64,000 bases of DNA from NCBI GenBank assembly GCA_964030785.1, contig OZ034967.1, forward strand, positions 49,139,533 through 49,203,532, given 5' to 3'. Made by a program: the position numbers and the translations under genes. Positions within the stretch are counted from its first letter, which is position 1, and each line of letters starts with the position of its first letter. This document shows, piece after piece, positions 46,087-59,580 of the stretch. The stretch is from Siderastrea siderea (lineage: Eukaryota > Cnidaria > Anthozoa > Scleractinia > Rhizangiidae). The notes beneath the pieces were generated by a model. That model was not told the origin of the DNA, did not search any database, and was given only the letters and a program-made list of their open reading frames with translations.

Positions 46087-46370
46087 TGGTTCTCATATGC
46101 CGCCGCACTACCTGCGACATGGCCGCCAGTACTGCCTGGGATACTGTTCCGACATATGAGAACATACGCCGCCGACAACAACAACCATCGCAGGCCTTTA
46201 CCGCCGACGTGCTTGCGAAGTTGAACTCAAGTCAACTACGCAGACTTCCCGGCGTAAAGGCCTGCGATGGTTGTTGTTGCCGGCGGTGTATGTTCTCATA
46301 TCGAAACGGTATCTCAGGCAGTACCAGCGGCTACATTATGTCGCAGGTAGTTCGGCGGCATGTGAGAACC
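46087..46370. mobile_element. 284-bp nested palindrome (copy B)
   Basis: Counterpart of 16111-16394 with two or three base changes, one of which restores an arm pairing (ACATACGCCGCC). Confidence 0.87.
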
Positions 46371-46409
46371 AGGCTTAAGTATGTTTTTGAGACCAGGTAG
46401 AGCTGGGCA

Positions 46410-48280
46410 TTATTGCGTTACATACGGCAATATTCTCTTTCGTGCGGTTTGATTTTTCTGCGTTAGAGCAGAGTGCCTGTCACTGAATTGAACTTCGCCA
46501 AGATGCTTTTTAACCGGGCTAACTGGATATCCTCTAGATATCAAGTGAGACATAAAGTCCTTTATGTTCGCCTCAAACGTAGTTTTAGAGGAGTTTGTTC
46601 TAAGGCGCCTGAGTGCTTCCCCTTTGATAAAACCTTTTGTAACGCCTGGTGGGGGGCACGAATAAAAATTCGTATACTGAAAAGTCTCCGTAGGCTTGTA
46701 ATGCGTTCGCACTTCTAGCAAGGCTTCTTTATAAAACCTCTGCCTTTTGTACACGTTCGTGTCAAGGAATGTGATTTCTTACTCTGAGACTTCAGCCGTA
46801 AACTTACCAGTGGGATGAAACTTGTTTGCCTGCTCAATGAAGTCATCCACTCCATCTTATGTTATGTTACCTATTTTTTAAGAGGACATAATATGCTCTG
46901 TTTGCCCAAACCATTGACCACTTCTTATGGTCTCAATTCCTTTAGTTACTTGGCAGCAACATCTTGGAATTCTCTTCCTGACCATTACCGCACTATTTCT
47001 GATTTTACTTCTTTTCGACGACTGATATCTACGGGGAACAATAATTTACTTAAAAGGGCAGGAACTGCAAACCTTTCTACATCATGATAATTTGCAAGTT
47101 AGTTGTCTAGGTAGTTAGTTATCTTATTTGTTATATAGAATTAACTTTTTATTATAATTATTTATTAATGTAGTTGGCTCGAAGATATTAGCACTTGAGT
47201 GCTACACTGTAAACTCGAGGGTAAATAAAGTTTAAAAAAAAAATGTTTCAAAGTGAAAACACGTCGTCGATGAATCTTTTCCACACTAGCGGTTTATAGG
47301 TTCTCTGGCTAAGGATCTCTTTCTTAATGTTGGCCATAAAAATGTTAACAAAAGCTAAGGCCATTTTAAATTCGTTCCCATAGGTAAGCAGCACCATGGG
47401 TTTGTAAGTAATCTTTTTCTATTGAATTGGAAAGAGTTTTCCTTAAGAATAAGACTAAGCATTTCGCTGAGGTACCTGACTGGAATGGGGGGCTTGTTAT
47501 CTTAGTATGCTTGGCATACCGTGTTTATAACCTCTTCTTGCGGTATGTTTGTGTAGAGGCTAGTGAGGCTAGTGAGGCTAGTGACATTGAGACTAGGATA
47601 ACGTCAGCAGGCACTTTTGTCATTTCTACAAAGTTTGTAAAGTCTGTCGTATCTTTGAGATACGAGTCTTGCGATTGTGCTACAGGCTGAACGAGTCTAT
47701 CTAGAAATGATGAAATGCGTTCTGTTGGGCCGTCACACCCTGATATGATAGGTCTACCGACTAGAGTGGGTTTGTGAATCTTTGTAAGTGTGTAAAAAAA
47801 CTGGAGTTCTCGGCGGATTAGGTGTGAGGGAAAGCCACTATTCCGTCATTGAGTCAATATGTCCCTCTTGGCTGAGGGATTTTCCTAGCTGTTGAACTTT
47901 TTGGGGTGTGGATTCTAATCATTGGCTCAACTAGGGGCCGGTAGCTATTTCTGTCGTCAAGTAGACTCCTTAATTTTGTCTTGTCTTAATTTTGTCTTGT
48001 CTTATGGCGGTTGCAGTTCCCTTATCTGCTTTTTGAGTACGATGTTTTTGTTGCGTGTTAAATCTTTCCGCGCACGTCGCTCTCTGAGTGGCAGATTATC
48101 TTTTGGTCTGCACACTCGAATATTCGCAAGGCTGATCTTAACCTCTTCTAAATAACTTTCTAGCGTCACTGATGGCTAGATAGGCGGTATCCAGTCCGAT
48201 TTGACGTGGAAAGGGTGGGGATCGCTATTTTCCCCGTGAAATATAAATCCCTCACAAGCTGGCGCCCAATATTGTAGTAA
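46410..48280 (-). pseudogene. Penelope-like RT relic with LINE insertion (copy B)
   Basis: Same order as 16434-18330: N-terminal region, fingers, FIDDV-type catalytic box, LINE 3' end (plus strand, about 46856-47246), then VDDFIEQ, FLDTNVYK and HYKPTETFQYTNFYSC on the minus strand. It shares the stop after VCQAY with copy A. It also has a private 35-bp loss near 48246 that removes part of the FARRVRLQYIF block, plus a GAGGCTAGT triplication near 47567. Confidence 0.85.
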
Positions 48281-51074
48281 AAAAATAACCCGCTGCAATT
48301 TACCTGGACGCTCGTGCTCCAACAGAATTGTAAAAACACCGGCTAGCTTTATGACTACTTTTAATGAGTAAAAAGGGGCTATGTTTAGCTTATAAGCCCT
48401 CCACTTTTGGTCACTTGGACGCCGTTACTCCAAGGAAGTACTTTGCTTAGGTTTTTTAAACATTGGTTTCTTGAACGGTCAAAACATATATTTATTTCGA
48501 GGGATTTTTTTACGGCATTGCTTGGATTCCTCCAGTATTACAAGTCTCTGATCTGGAACTCGACTCAGTAACAGAGTTGTGAGTAACAATGTTTAATGAT
48601 GCAACCCAGCTATCAAACGTGGGCGAAGCAAGTGAATTTCTCAGCTTGTTAGGCCTAAAATGTAAGTACCATAATATTCCTTCTTAAATAAGTATAATTC
48701 GTCTATTTCTTGCCCCGGCGCTTTATTCGCTTATTCGCTGGGAGGCGAAAGTTTAGGGAGGAGGGAGAAATTGCCCCAAAAATTAGGGAGGAGCGAGAAA
48801 TTGGCTTAAAAAGTTGGGAGGAGGGAAGTTTACCCTCCTGTCGCTCCCCCCTCCACTTCACTCAGAATCAGAGTCAAGTGATTCCGATGGAGAGAACACA
48901 TACGTTGAAGAGTCATTGAAGCACTTTTTGTGGCTGAGGAAGATTTCAAACACGTAAACTAGGTATGAGGGAACCAATATGGGGGGTGGGGGAGGAACTC
49001 TCTCCTCCGCAGAGGCTCCTATTAGTAAACACCAGGGAAAGAAAAGGAGGGAAGCGGGAGAGCGTTTTTTCCCACGGGCAAGGCGCGACTGTAGGAGGCC
49101 TCTGCGGAGGAGAGAAGGGGAGGAAGCAGAGGAGGGGGGGGGGTGACCTTAATATTATCAGTAGGTGAGGGGAGGTTAAAGTTTATTTTTGCTAAGTGAG
49201 AGGGGGGTGCGACTTAATTTTCAGCCGTATTTTACCCATTTCCCACCCCCCTCCAGGTAATTAATGCACAGTCCCTTACCTATAATTGTTGGTCAATTAA
49301 CAGCAACGACGTAAGCGATCTTCTTCCTCAGATTTTTCGAGTTAAAAAAATAACGGTCGACGTGAAATTCATTTATACTTCGAACTTGTCGGAGATGAAA
49401 GGAACACTTCTGCGATCAAGGACAAGTTCATCTGTTCGAGTTCTAACTAGCAGAAAATTTTAGGCAACAGAAGCTTGTTCTCCGAATTTTCTAGCTACAA
49501 AAGTTCTAGCTGAGCTAAGCTGGTCTTATTTTCCACTCTAAATGACATGTATCTGTCCCACCGAAAATAAAAGAAATTAATCTTCCCATGTTACAAAAAC
49601 AGAATTTATTTTGAGAATAAATTTGACTAGGGACTGAAGTAATAATATTCCTTTTTAGGTCCAGTTTAATCAAGTCGTCGATAGCTGTAAAAAACCTAAA
49701 TCTAACATAAAAATATGTGATGTTATGGGTGCATTTTAGTCTACCAACCAGCGCAACAAAACACCATTCCTTCCGATATTTATGATCATAACAGCTTTAT
49801 TTCTCTGAAAATGATGAGGCATTTTGAATGAGTATAAACAGATCAGACCACAATATCAAAGAGCACGTTTTCCGCGGCTACTCTTATTTCAACAGTGACT
49901 TATTAAAGTTCTTCAACTTTTACTACAAGCAATAAAGGCTACGACGGCCAACCTTACTTGAGATGCAACTTACTGGCTGTTGTAGAGAAGTGTTTGTTAT
50001 GGGCTGGTTACTGAAATTAAACAAGAGTACTTAAGTGAATGGATTGGCGGTCGACCGGTTCTAGAGAGGTAGCCATTAGGGACATTATGGAAAAGTGGCT
50101 GTTAGTGAAGCCGGTAAAAGAAAGGCCAACAGCCTTCCAGTAAGACAATCATCTGGTCCGAGACAAAGTCTCTGAAATGAGATCAGATCGTCAGATCACG
50201 ATCACTATCAGATCAGGAGACCAGATCACCTGAATTGAGACGACAATATTGCATGCTCTGTTCCTGTAGCGATCCTGTAAACAGAAAGCATTCATGGCAT
50301 TTTCGTGTCTTTACTGTACACCGTTGTACCCAAACGGTCATTTGTTAAACTGTAGTACTGAAAAGTTCATAGGTCATTCGGATGAGTTTGAAGAAGAATA
50401 GTTACACAGTTTCTTCACTAACAAATTTCTTACGAAAATTTTGAAAGTTTTATTACCACGTTTCCTAGAACTTTCTTCTCCGATCCACGGGGACTGCCGT
50501 AATTTCCTCGAATACTAGCCGTCCCTCGATAGATCGCTCCTCTTTGGTGGAAATATTCAAATAATAGCCTCCCTTGAATAATCACCCCTCCCCGTCCACA
50601 CACACACACACACACAAACACTTCTCACCTCCCTTGAATAAACACCCAGAAGGATGATGCTAAAGTGAGGTCCGAACTAACAAGACAGAGTGAACGGGGA
50701 CGAGCGAAAGTCGGAATTTTTTTCGTCTGTTCCAACTTTCCCTCGCCCCACTATCTTCCTCAGGTTCTCCGAGGATGGACTTCTAACGAACAACACTTGA
50801 AATATTCCCCCTAGATTAATCCTTCCCCACCCCGTCGATTAATCCCCCCTATAAAAAAATAATATTATTCGAGGAAGCACGGTATGAATAAAGTTGGAAA
50901 AATCTGACCTTTGTTGCATGTTCAATTGTCACTGACAAGACAAGATTTCAAGTACGATGGCATTAGCCTATGTATGATTAATAATTTCGAGTGGGGGCAT
51001 CGATTGCATGTGCTCCGTACCCTTGCAACTGCAAGGCCAAACTCCGTCGCATACTGACCCACTGAAGATAGAGA
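48281..51074. other. Copy B intergenic stretch with candidate exon and repeats
   Basis: Holds the MFNDATQ exon-like frame (48589-48661, donor AAAT|GTAAGT), the purine-rich minisatellite (48753-48830), inverted arms near 48993 and 49093, and the older-duplication segment (50060-50345). There is a (CA)n run near 50600 and the empty site of the A-only hairpin insertion near 50850. Nothing else was recognised. Confidence 0.5.
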
Positions 51075-51853
51075 ATGTCTGCATCAAAGAGGTAGTTTAA
51101 CTTTATCGTTTTTTGTTTTGCGTGGCAAAAAATCTACGAAAAACTCCTCGCAGACTGTGCCCCAAGCATAAGTCACACAACAGGATAATAAATCACCAGT
51201 AGCTGAGAAATAGATAAATCCGCTTTTGTTGTGAATAGATATGAAGATCGTCAGTCTCCTAATCCTTTTCCTAGCCCTTTACGATCCTCACAATTCTTCT
51301 GTTCTAATGCCTTTATACAGCTTCTGTTTTCATTGGACCGCGAGGAACGGTTTCAGTCCCTAACCCTCTCTCCCCCCCCCCACCCCTTCCGGGATCTAAA
51401 TCTTTTAAATTAAAAGCCTTAAGGAAAAGAGCTGACGAATTTTCTGAAATTTTTTTTGCGAAAAAATATACAATAAAAACTAACAGCACCACAGAAGAGT
51501 CGTCACATATCAACAACCCACGTACTGTCAACCATTGCAGAACCACGTCACGTTATCCCGCCAGTATTCGCTGGACAGTAACCGAAAAAAAAAGCTTAAA
51601 CTTTACAAAAATGTTCGAGTAAAGTTGACAGTAATCACTGCATTAGTGTGGATTCCCTCCATGGATTAAAAACATGAGATAATAACTGAACACAGTGGAA
51701 ATGTTAGTCCTTACTTATGTGATAATATTTTTGTTTTTCTTAGATACGTTACCATGGCGAAAGGTGGATTTCCCTGCTGCCTTCTTATTGATGGAAAAGG
51801 CAATCGAACCAGGATTCTATTTAAAAGAACGTTGCGGAACTTTTCCCGGCTGA
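51075..51853 (+). pseudogene. Decayed paralogue of the small gene (copy B)
   Basis: Exon a (51075-51091) is one base shorter than in A, ending AAAGAG|GTAGTT, which shifts the frame. Exon b, after CTCGCAG, keeps the TAA stop after TVPQA. The terminal exon (51744-51853) remains open and encodes TLPWRKVDFPAAFLL, then MEKAIEPGFYLKERCGT, FPG and a stop. AATAAA is at 52062. Two independent lesions upstream of a preserved last exon are the odd feature. A splice from the candidate first exon at 48589-48661 would be in phase. Confidence 0.55.
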
Positions 51854-54653
51854 TAATAACTAAACACTATTACATTGATCACGCAGCACGACTTGCCATA
51901 AACGTATCTTGATTAAAAAAAAATGTCAAACAGAAAATTGTAACTTACGGATCGACAAAGAACCAATACAAACGAAACTGGCTTCAAAAATGTGAAAACG
52001 ACCGGAAACCTGTACTGATAAGTATTGATTCAATCAGTAACTGTTCAATCGTGTTTTAAGCAATAAAATCCAATAAAATCTTCACTTGAGATTCAGTAAA
52101 AAACACAACTCTGAGGCTAAACATCGTGAGCGCAGGCTGACATCACGTAACCTTGCTTGCACCTGACTTGTGATTCATCCTCAGAGAAAAATAATTGGGA
52201 GAGACTTTTTCGTCTTTTGAAATATGTGGTATACTATCTCTGACATTAAAACCCAAGAGATGCTAATCTTTATGATCGGGTTTATTATTTATGAGTTAAC
52301 AAGTAAACAGTCACATAAAGGGAAACTCAAGGCTGAAGGCAATGGATGAACTCACAAGCCATGTGACCGAATGAAAGGCCACAAAACGAATGAACGGAAG
52401 CAGTGAATGAACGAACGAACAAATAACGCATGAACGAACGAACAAACCCGACAATCGAACGAGCGAAATGCCAGCCGAACAAACGGAAAATGGACTAATA
52501 GCACGAACAAACGCCCGCAAACACGACAACTCAACAAATGGCTGAATACACCTATCCCTTTTCAAAACGAAGGAAAACAGTGCAAGTTTGGTTCAGAATA
52601 TAGAAAAGTATTTCTGAGCGGCTTTAAATAAAATCAGAAGAAATTGATTTGAAATTGCCATTGAGAAAAACCGAAAAAATGGAAGATAAAATGTGCATTA
52701 ACTTTTTACAACTATTTTAGTGAGCTCACCAAAACTTATTAAGTTAGATACTGCATAGAATGATAACGAGGAAACTGTTTAGTCTGCCCAATCAATCAAT
52801 TAACCTTATTGACGTGTTGAGTGTTCCAGCTCAATTTGAAAATTGAGCTAATTGGTAACATCCATCAGACCAAAATGTGTAATTTTCCAGACCCCGCCTC
52901 TAAAATTCCGTACCCATTTGAAGACCTGGTCTGTAAAGTTCATAACCACATCAGACTTAAAGACCAAAATGGTTAAAGTCAGAGCAAAACGTCTCAAAAA
53001 CTGTACCCCTTGCGATGGCACAAACCTATACTGATAACATATACAAGAGGGTAGCACCCCCAGGGGAAAATGTGTGGTTTGCACGTTCCTCTTGCTAATT
53101 AACCTTTTGAAGGCGATTGGCGATTGAGTCTTACTTCCTCTTTTGTCAGTTGTGAACATTGCATCAGTCCCATGTATATCAATTATCCAACTCCTCGGGC
53201 GAACGTGGGTTATGGACTCTCTCTCTCTCACTTGGCGCTTACATAACGTACAATCGGTGGGTGTACGATAATCGACAAGTGGACGATTTTTGGTGCGCCC
53301 ATATTTGAACGCTTTTGCGACTCGATATTCATTATCATAACAACTTCATTTTAAGAGGGTAAGGCTGATCTACTTTAAAAAACTGCGTTGATGATGAGAA
53401 AGAAATAGTGAGGTTCACAGCTAGTACAGCTATAACACACGAAATAAGGTTACCCTGAGGTTACCATCCGTCAAAAGAAAGTAGGAAAGGCATACAACGT
53501 CCTATTAAGCCGTCAAGGATTGGAAACACGCTGGACATTAGAAAATCAATTGGCCAGCATTTCTGAATTTAGGCGTCAATTCTTAAAACATTTTTACTAC
53601 TTGTAGTTATTCTCGACCATTCTTAGTCCTAACGTACTTTTAGCTTCTTAATTTTTATGTTTATTTTTTAATCTAAGACCCTTCTGAAGATCACTATTCA
53701 GTGAGAGAGCATCCTCGCTAAACATTATTATCAATTTCTTTTATGTTAATACCAAGCAGTACACGAACAGTGACGTCAGTCAGTCTAAATAAATACCCTT
53801 CCCACATACGGTGGATCCTTGACAACGACAGAACTTACTGGCTTTTGTCGAGCGTGGTCCATCTCTTGGAGGTAAAATAAGAGTACTTTTGGTTGCAGAG
53901 AGGTAGCCATTATGGACTCAACTATTAAAAAGTGACTGTTAGCGGAGTTAGACTCTACTGGGTTTGGTGTGCGAACACCAAGGTATAGGAGAAAGGTCAA
54001 CGGCCTCACGTCATCGTCCAACAAGGCAATTATCTCACTTGAGAGGAGGTCCCTGAAATGAGATCGAGTCATGCGGATTATGATCAGATCAGGAGATCAG
54101 ATGATCTGATCTGAGATGACAATATTGCATGCTCTTTTCCTGTAAGCGTATGGCGGCACTCATGACATGTTCATGTTCGTTGCAGATTTAAATGGTTATT
54201 AGGTGTCACTTGGTAGATTTATTCAATTGATTCAAAATGCCAATAAAAGAACATTACACATAGGGCCTTCGTTATCAAATTTCTCAGGTGGATTTTTATG
54301 AGCATGTCGTGAACAGCTAAACCCTTTAATCCCCAATAGTGATTAGCATCAATATTCTCCTCATCATCTCAGTGCATTATAATACATACAAACCATGAGA
54401 ATTAAGCAATTGATCACCAACGATGAATTGACTTGATGCTTAGGTAAGTTCTCCCAATTAGTAATCAACAAAATGTGTGGAGGCCAGTAAGGAGAATTTG
54501 TATAATGATGAGGCTGGGGTAAGCAACAGGACACCGGAAGAACTCAAAGTCCGATGTTTAAAATCGGCCATTGTGATATCCATTGTGCTTCATACCCTTG
54601 TAACTGCAGAGACGTAACTCGCGCACTGACCAACTAAAAATTTCTGATCGGGA
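51854..54653. other. Copy B intergenic stretch, no gene
   Basis: Counterpart of 22351-25151 joined directly to 27806. It has a (GAAC)n remnant (52386-52446), AGACC/GGTCT motif blocks near 52865, the duplication segment (53893-54200) and a CCTTTAATCCCC MITE (54318-54523). It lacks the 2.65-kb block that copy A has here. Confidence 0.55.
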
Positions 54654-56613
54654 ATGTCTGCGTCAAGCGAGGTAATTTAACTTCATGATCGTTGATATTT
54701 CTTCTATTAACTGTGTGCGATTGATTATGTTGATGTATATGTAGCCTACGCACAAGCGTTGGTGTGAGTTTTCCGCGGGTATGGAAGAATACATTTTTGT
54801 TTTGCTCAAACTAAATTTGCTCGGTAAAAGATTTACAATAAAAACTCTTGCAAAGTACAGGAGAACCACGGAAAGGCTTAAGTTGTGAAACAGGTAGACC
54901 AATATTTATGGCCAAAGCATCTCTTTTTTACGCAGTCTGTGCCGCAAGCAGAAGTCACATATCAGATCGTAGACGAACATCCAACAGAGACTAACGAACA
55001 AGGTAATAGTAGAAAAAAGTTTAAAGTAGCGATTATAACCGCTAGCTCAGTTTTTGTTATGGAGATCGTCAGTCTCTTAGTCTTTTCCTTGGTCCCATGT
55101 TCCCCCACAAATCTCAGTAGTCTTCTGAAATACCTCAAATTTTATCTAGTTTTACATGAGAAGAATTTCGTACTGATGTTAACGGGAAACTTTATTGGTC
55201 ATTTTTGAAAGATTCAGTAGTTATCATTCGCAAAAATATCTCGTTTAAACGGTGTGTTAAGGTAATCATTACGTTACTTTTACAGTGTCTTTGCAAAGCC
55301 AGATAAGTTGTTTTAAGCACACATGAGAGGAGCACTTCCTACTCAATGAAACATCGATTTTCGTTCTTTCTGTATTGAAGCGCAAATTAGGGTAAATTTG
55401 GAGGGTAGAAATCAATACGAGAGCAATTTTGTTAAATTCCTTGAAATTAGTCGTCACAAAAATAATAATAGTAGCCGTTTTTAAGGCAGTGTATTTCTGT
55501 TACGTAAGCAGATTTTTAAATATAACCCTGAGAAAAACGACTCGTCTGGGAGAAAACAAAATAGAATTTTAATGAGACCATTAGACTGCAAGTTAGAGAT
55601 CCTTCCGGGGCATATTTTTATATATAATAAAATCACCAAATTTTAGATGACCTTTTGAAATAGACTGTGACTTCACATGAGCATGAGAGACACGAGTTTC
55701 ATGGAATTTTTTCCGAGCAGTTAATCAGCGTTGTTTTATTTCACCGAGCTTAGAACTCATTCAGCCGACTGATTGCTTAACTGTTTTCTTTGTCTCAGTT
55801 ACATTTTCATACAATGCGATATTTTCGTCAATATTTTTTGGAACAAATCGACATTTGAGGCGCGGATTTTTACTGGTTAGCGCGCCGGAGTTTCTTGTGA
55901 TCAAAGTTTTTATTGTAAGGACGGTGAGTCTCTACACCCTTAATCGTTTCCATGGACAACTGTTTAGCCCTTTGAGCCTAGTATCAACATGCATATTCTC
56001 CTTATTGTTCTCCATATATATTTGTTATGTTTTCTAGTCGGGAGAATTTCATTGAACCTCAAGAGGATCATTGCCTAATTTTACTTGACGTATGTTTGAC
56101 AAAGTAGTGATGGAGTAAGGAGAATTTAGGTGCTTGTCACTATTCGGGTTTAAAGTCGATTAAAGGGTTCATCAACGTTACGCCACATGGTCCCTATCGC
56201 TACCCTACCCACTGGGGAGCCCTGCGATAGACTAGCATCCCATCCAGGGAGGAGTAGTATTGAATTGCTTTGTAGAGAGGTAACCAGAGGATATGAGAGC
56301 AATGCTAAAATTCGTACTAGAAAAGTGATGTCGCTAATGTTTAATCGGTTGCACTGAGAGATTTAAAAATTGGGATATTTCAAACTTATAGCATCAAAAA
56401 CCAATACTACTACGCAATTGGTACAAAACTAGTTAGCATATTGATACAAATGGTAGTCCTTGGTAATGTGATTACAATTTTTTGTCAGAGCCATTGCTAT
56501 GGCCATCAGAGGAACAGAACACTTTGCCTGCTGCATTCACATTGGTGGAAAAGGCAACCAAACCAGGATGCTATCTGAAGACGGGCTCCGGAACTATGCC
56601 CGACTATAGCTAG
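54654..56613 (+). CDS. Small three-exon gene, unknown function (copy B, 69 aa)
   Basis: Exon a 54654-54671 (MSASSE), exon b 54936-55002 (SVPQAEVTYQIVDEHPTETN, EQ) and exon c 56489-56613 (PLLWPSEEQNTLPAAFTLVE onward to GTMPDYS and a stop). Splice sites and phases match copy A. Against A there is one substitution in exon b (L to P at the third residue of the exon) and a clean in-frame 6-base deletion near the start of exon c. AATAAA is at 56733. Intron 2 has the empty site of the A-only 1.4-kb element. A longer open frame running from exon b through the donor contains a membrane-like stretch, but it is intron. Function unknown; no domain recognised. Confidence 0.6.
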
Positions 56614-57370
56614 AAACCATGTCACGCGAGTTGACTTATCTTTAGAACAGAAAATTGATTTAGAACAAACAAATTGTAACTAAAGAACTAGAAATCATAA
56701 CTGGTGTCTAATCTGTGTAAGATGTTTTAACCAATAAAAGTTTGAGTTAAAATATTGGAGACGCTTTATGAATATATCCGCCAGGGGTCAATGGAGAATG
56801 CACTGGGTTACTCACAAGATTTTCTCGTGCTGTCTTCTCATCTCCAGAGGCTTATTTCCCCTACAGCAAATGCTATCCAGTCAGTGAAATGCATCGGTCA
56901 CCAATTTTACACTGACAACACCTCCTAATGAATAGAAGTTTAACAAATTCGTAAGACAATGTTCCCAGCAGAAAATTGAAATATAATAGGACATATACAT
57001 GAAATATGTGGCATTGGAAAAGAGATTTGACAAGAGCTTTGCAGTTTTGCAGCAGCTTAAGCATGTGGGGAACACAAGAAAGATGTCCACACTTTTCACA
57101 AATTTACTGAAAATTTATTCCTAAGAATCACACCTTCATGTACTCAACTCCGCGCAACAACCAGGACTCCCTATTATTGTCTGGCACGCCTTCTAAAAAG
57201 CAATTCTTCATCAGAATAAACAATCAAACCGCACCCACACACATTCTCTCATTACTATAATCAATTAACGATTGACCTCTTAAAAAGTAAATAAGACCTT
57301 TGTACAGTTTCCAACAAGCAGAAATTCTCGAATAGACCTCCAATTTTCTTATCTCCTCGAAATTTCGCAT

Positions 57371-57724
57371 TTTTTTTTGTTATTTTGTTTGATTCTTCCT
57401 AAAAATAATAGAATAAAATTGTTTTTACAAAGTTGTTTCACTTCCACCACACCATTGGCGTTAAAGGTTACTACAATAGTGTACAACCCCCCCTTTCAGA
57501 AATTCCTGGATCCGCCCCTGATTACTGCATGATCAAACATACAGGTCATGAGAATGCTGGAAATGAACACCAAAGATAAAATGTTTTGATGTTTATGCAA
57601 ATTCTCCAAAGTAGTACCATAACAAGTACACAGAAAACAGTAAGGAGAAAATGCATGCTGATACTGGGGCTTAAAAAGGGTAATCAGAATCACTTGATAT
57701 CACTTTAGCAGGTTTCATACGTTC
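57371..57724. other. Copy C: repeat fragments, no gene
   Basis: Homology to copy A stops at about 57370 in a T-run. AAATTCCTGGATCCGCCCCTG near 57500 looks like a MITE end. Bases 57525-57680 match the interior of the CCTTTAAGCCCC-family MITE. Confidence 0.5.
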
Positions 57725-59093
57725 TTAACAACTACTTTCTAACTGAGTCATAGATGCACTTTCAAGCAGTGGTGTTTCTGGACCTGGATTGCATCTTGTT
57801 GCCTGGACTGTTTTCAGTTTCACTGGCAGACAACACTTAAACTTGATGAGAAGATCACGAGCCACATGGTAAAAGCGAGCCTGGAATTTGTCCGTGAAAA
57901 GACAAAACAGCAAGAAGTTGGCAAAGCCTTGGCTGGTATCCCCAATTCCCTACAAAAAATAAAATGAAGCATGGTTATTTTTTCAATTTCATGGCTGAAC
58001 TGAGCATAATCATTACATATGGTTCTTACGACTGGTCCTTAATTTTGTAATTATACCGACTACTGAATTGGGGTACCCAGTTATTTAAATATTTGCAAAT
58101 TTAACCTTTAACCCTCAGGTGTACAAGGAGGGGGGGGTGGATGCAACCCCCCCCCCCCCATAAGGCTTTCCTGAAAATTTTCCAAGACGAATTATCATCT
58201 AGACCTGCCGTTTTCAGTAGCTGTGCACATATCCATAAGACACATTTAGACACAAGTTTGGTGAGAATCGGTTGCTATGTCAACACAAAGCAGCAAATTG
58301 TTTAATTACGTCATATTCTACATATGACTAGCATCAAAAATTTCCAATTTTTAGTGTTTCATGACATTTGACAATTTCTAATTTTCAGTAACAATAATTA
58401 TCCAAGATGGCGCCCAATATAGTAGCCATACAAAATATACAGAGAACAGTGAGGAGAAAATGCATGTTATAATTAAATATTGTGTATTGTGCACTTCTTT
58501 AAATTTAGGATAAGGCCAGCGCTAATTTGAGGAGGGAAGCTCATTTTGACTTTTTCCTCACCATGGCAAGGTCATATATTTATTATTTTTTAAAAATAAT
58601 TATTAATAACATTTGCAGATAACTATAACAACAAAAAGTGAGCAACAATGTAAAAAGCTGTAACTTGGTTTAATCCATAAAAAAGCAAAACGTTCGGAAA
58701 TATATTGGTATTCTTAATATATTGGTATTCTTAATTTTTTTAAAATAGTGATAAATTGTCTAATTAAGTACTTGCCCAGAAAAATAAGAGGAGGAGGGGA
58801 GGGAAGAGGGGTGGTCAAATGAAATTTTGGCGAAGAGGAGGCCTAGGGGAACTTTTGGAGGATTTACAGTGTGTAAGATTTTCTACTAAGAAACCTACTT
58901 GAAGATGTAGAAGGCCTTTATCCAAAAAAGAGTAATTTCGTCCAATGTCAGTATACACATACAAGATGAAACGAATTGTGCCCCAGATGTGCACAAGAAC
59001 AAAGATGATGGGGGCCAGTGTCAACTTTCTTTCTGCTTTTAAGGCAATGTCTGCGGATTTGTCTGATGGAAATTGCCTTTTGTGGATAAATAC
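57725..59093 (-). pseudogene. GPR157: GPR157 relic: exons 2 and 3 only (copy C)
   Basis: Exon 2 (59093-58899) is exactly 195 bases with intact TTTCCAG and GTAGGT sites, and encodes a diverged TM6 (LAPIIFVLVHIWGTIRFILY). Exon 3 (57949-57725) follows a GTAG acceptor and encodes GIGDTSQGFANFLLFCLF. It stops early after MTQLESSC, losing about a dozen C-terminal residues. Exon 1, which carries the start, TM1-TM5 and GWCWID, is missing because array homology ends at about 61295. No receptor can be made from this copy as seen. Both exons still have open frames and working splice signals, which suggests recent loss or gene conversion. Confidence 0.85.
58020..58890. other. Copy C: private insertion and intron remnants
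   Basis: Bases 58030-58480 do not match copies A or B. They include opposing poly-G and poly-C runs near 58130-58157 and an AT-rich middle. From about 58485 the sequence follows the intron at 4700-5110 with small changes. No exon. Confidence 0.5.
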
Positions 59094-59228
59094 CTGGAAA
59101 ATAACAAGAGAGGTCAGTTTGAAAACTCAATCATTAAATACCCACCAATAAAGCAAATTTTAAAAAGTCTGTTTCAATATTAGCCTACATAACTCTAGAT
59201 CTAGGCCAGCACTCAGCATGACAAACCA

Positions 59229-59580
59229 GTTTCCTTCTTTTTTCAAGTTTCCCTTCTACCCATGTTAATCACACGTCATGGAAGTGTGTTGTGGTGTGGA
59301 AATACAAAAATATAACTGCAAATTTCTTATTATAAGTGTTAACTAAATTCTGCCCACAAGACAATATATATCTATAATCAAAGTTAAGCTCCCCTTGTGA
59401 CCACTCTTCCTTCTTTTTTCAAGTTTCCCTTCTACCCATGTTAATCACACGTCATGGAAGTGTGTTGAAGTGTGGAAATACAAAATATAACTGCAAATTT
59501 CTTAAGTGTTAACTAAATTCTGCCCACAAGACAATATCTATAATCAAAGTTAAGCTCCCCTCGTGACCTTACTCTTGTAG
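59229..59580. repeat. Tandem duplication of about 178 bp (copy C)
   Basis: TTCCTTCTTTTTTCAAGTTT starts two adjacent units (about 59229 and 59406), each running through CACACGTCATGGAAGTGTG to AAAGTTAAGCTCCCCT. Copies A and B have a single unit. Confidence 0.85.

Larger units (their letters stand above)
31742..57109. repeat. Tandem array copy B (shorter)
   Basis: This copy is collinear with 1-31741 but lacks the four large A-only segments. It has one private 255-bp insertion (43032-43286) and several small indels, including a 35-bp deletion near 48246 and a three-fold GAGGCTAGT expansion near 47567. The A-to-B and B-to-C transitions read through the same sequence (ACAAATT(C/T)ACTGAAAA). That fits either a true tandem array or two haplotypes joined by an assembler. 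Confidence 0.93.

Noticed and set aside
54885..55208. 107-codon plus frame with a membrane-like segment in copy B
   Set aside because: Its first part is exon b of the small gene. The hydrophobic part lies after a donor (CAAG|GTAATA) and is interrupted in copy A by a transposon, so it reads as intron.
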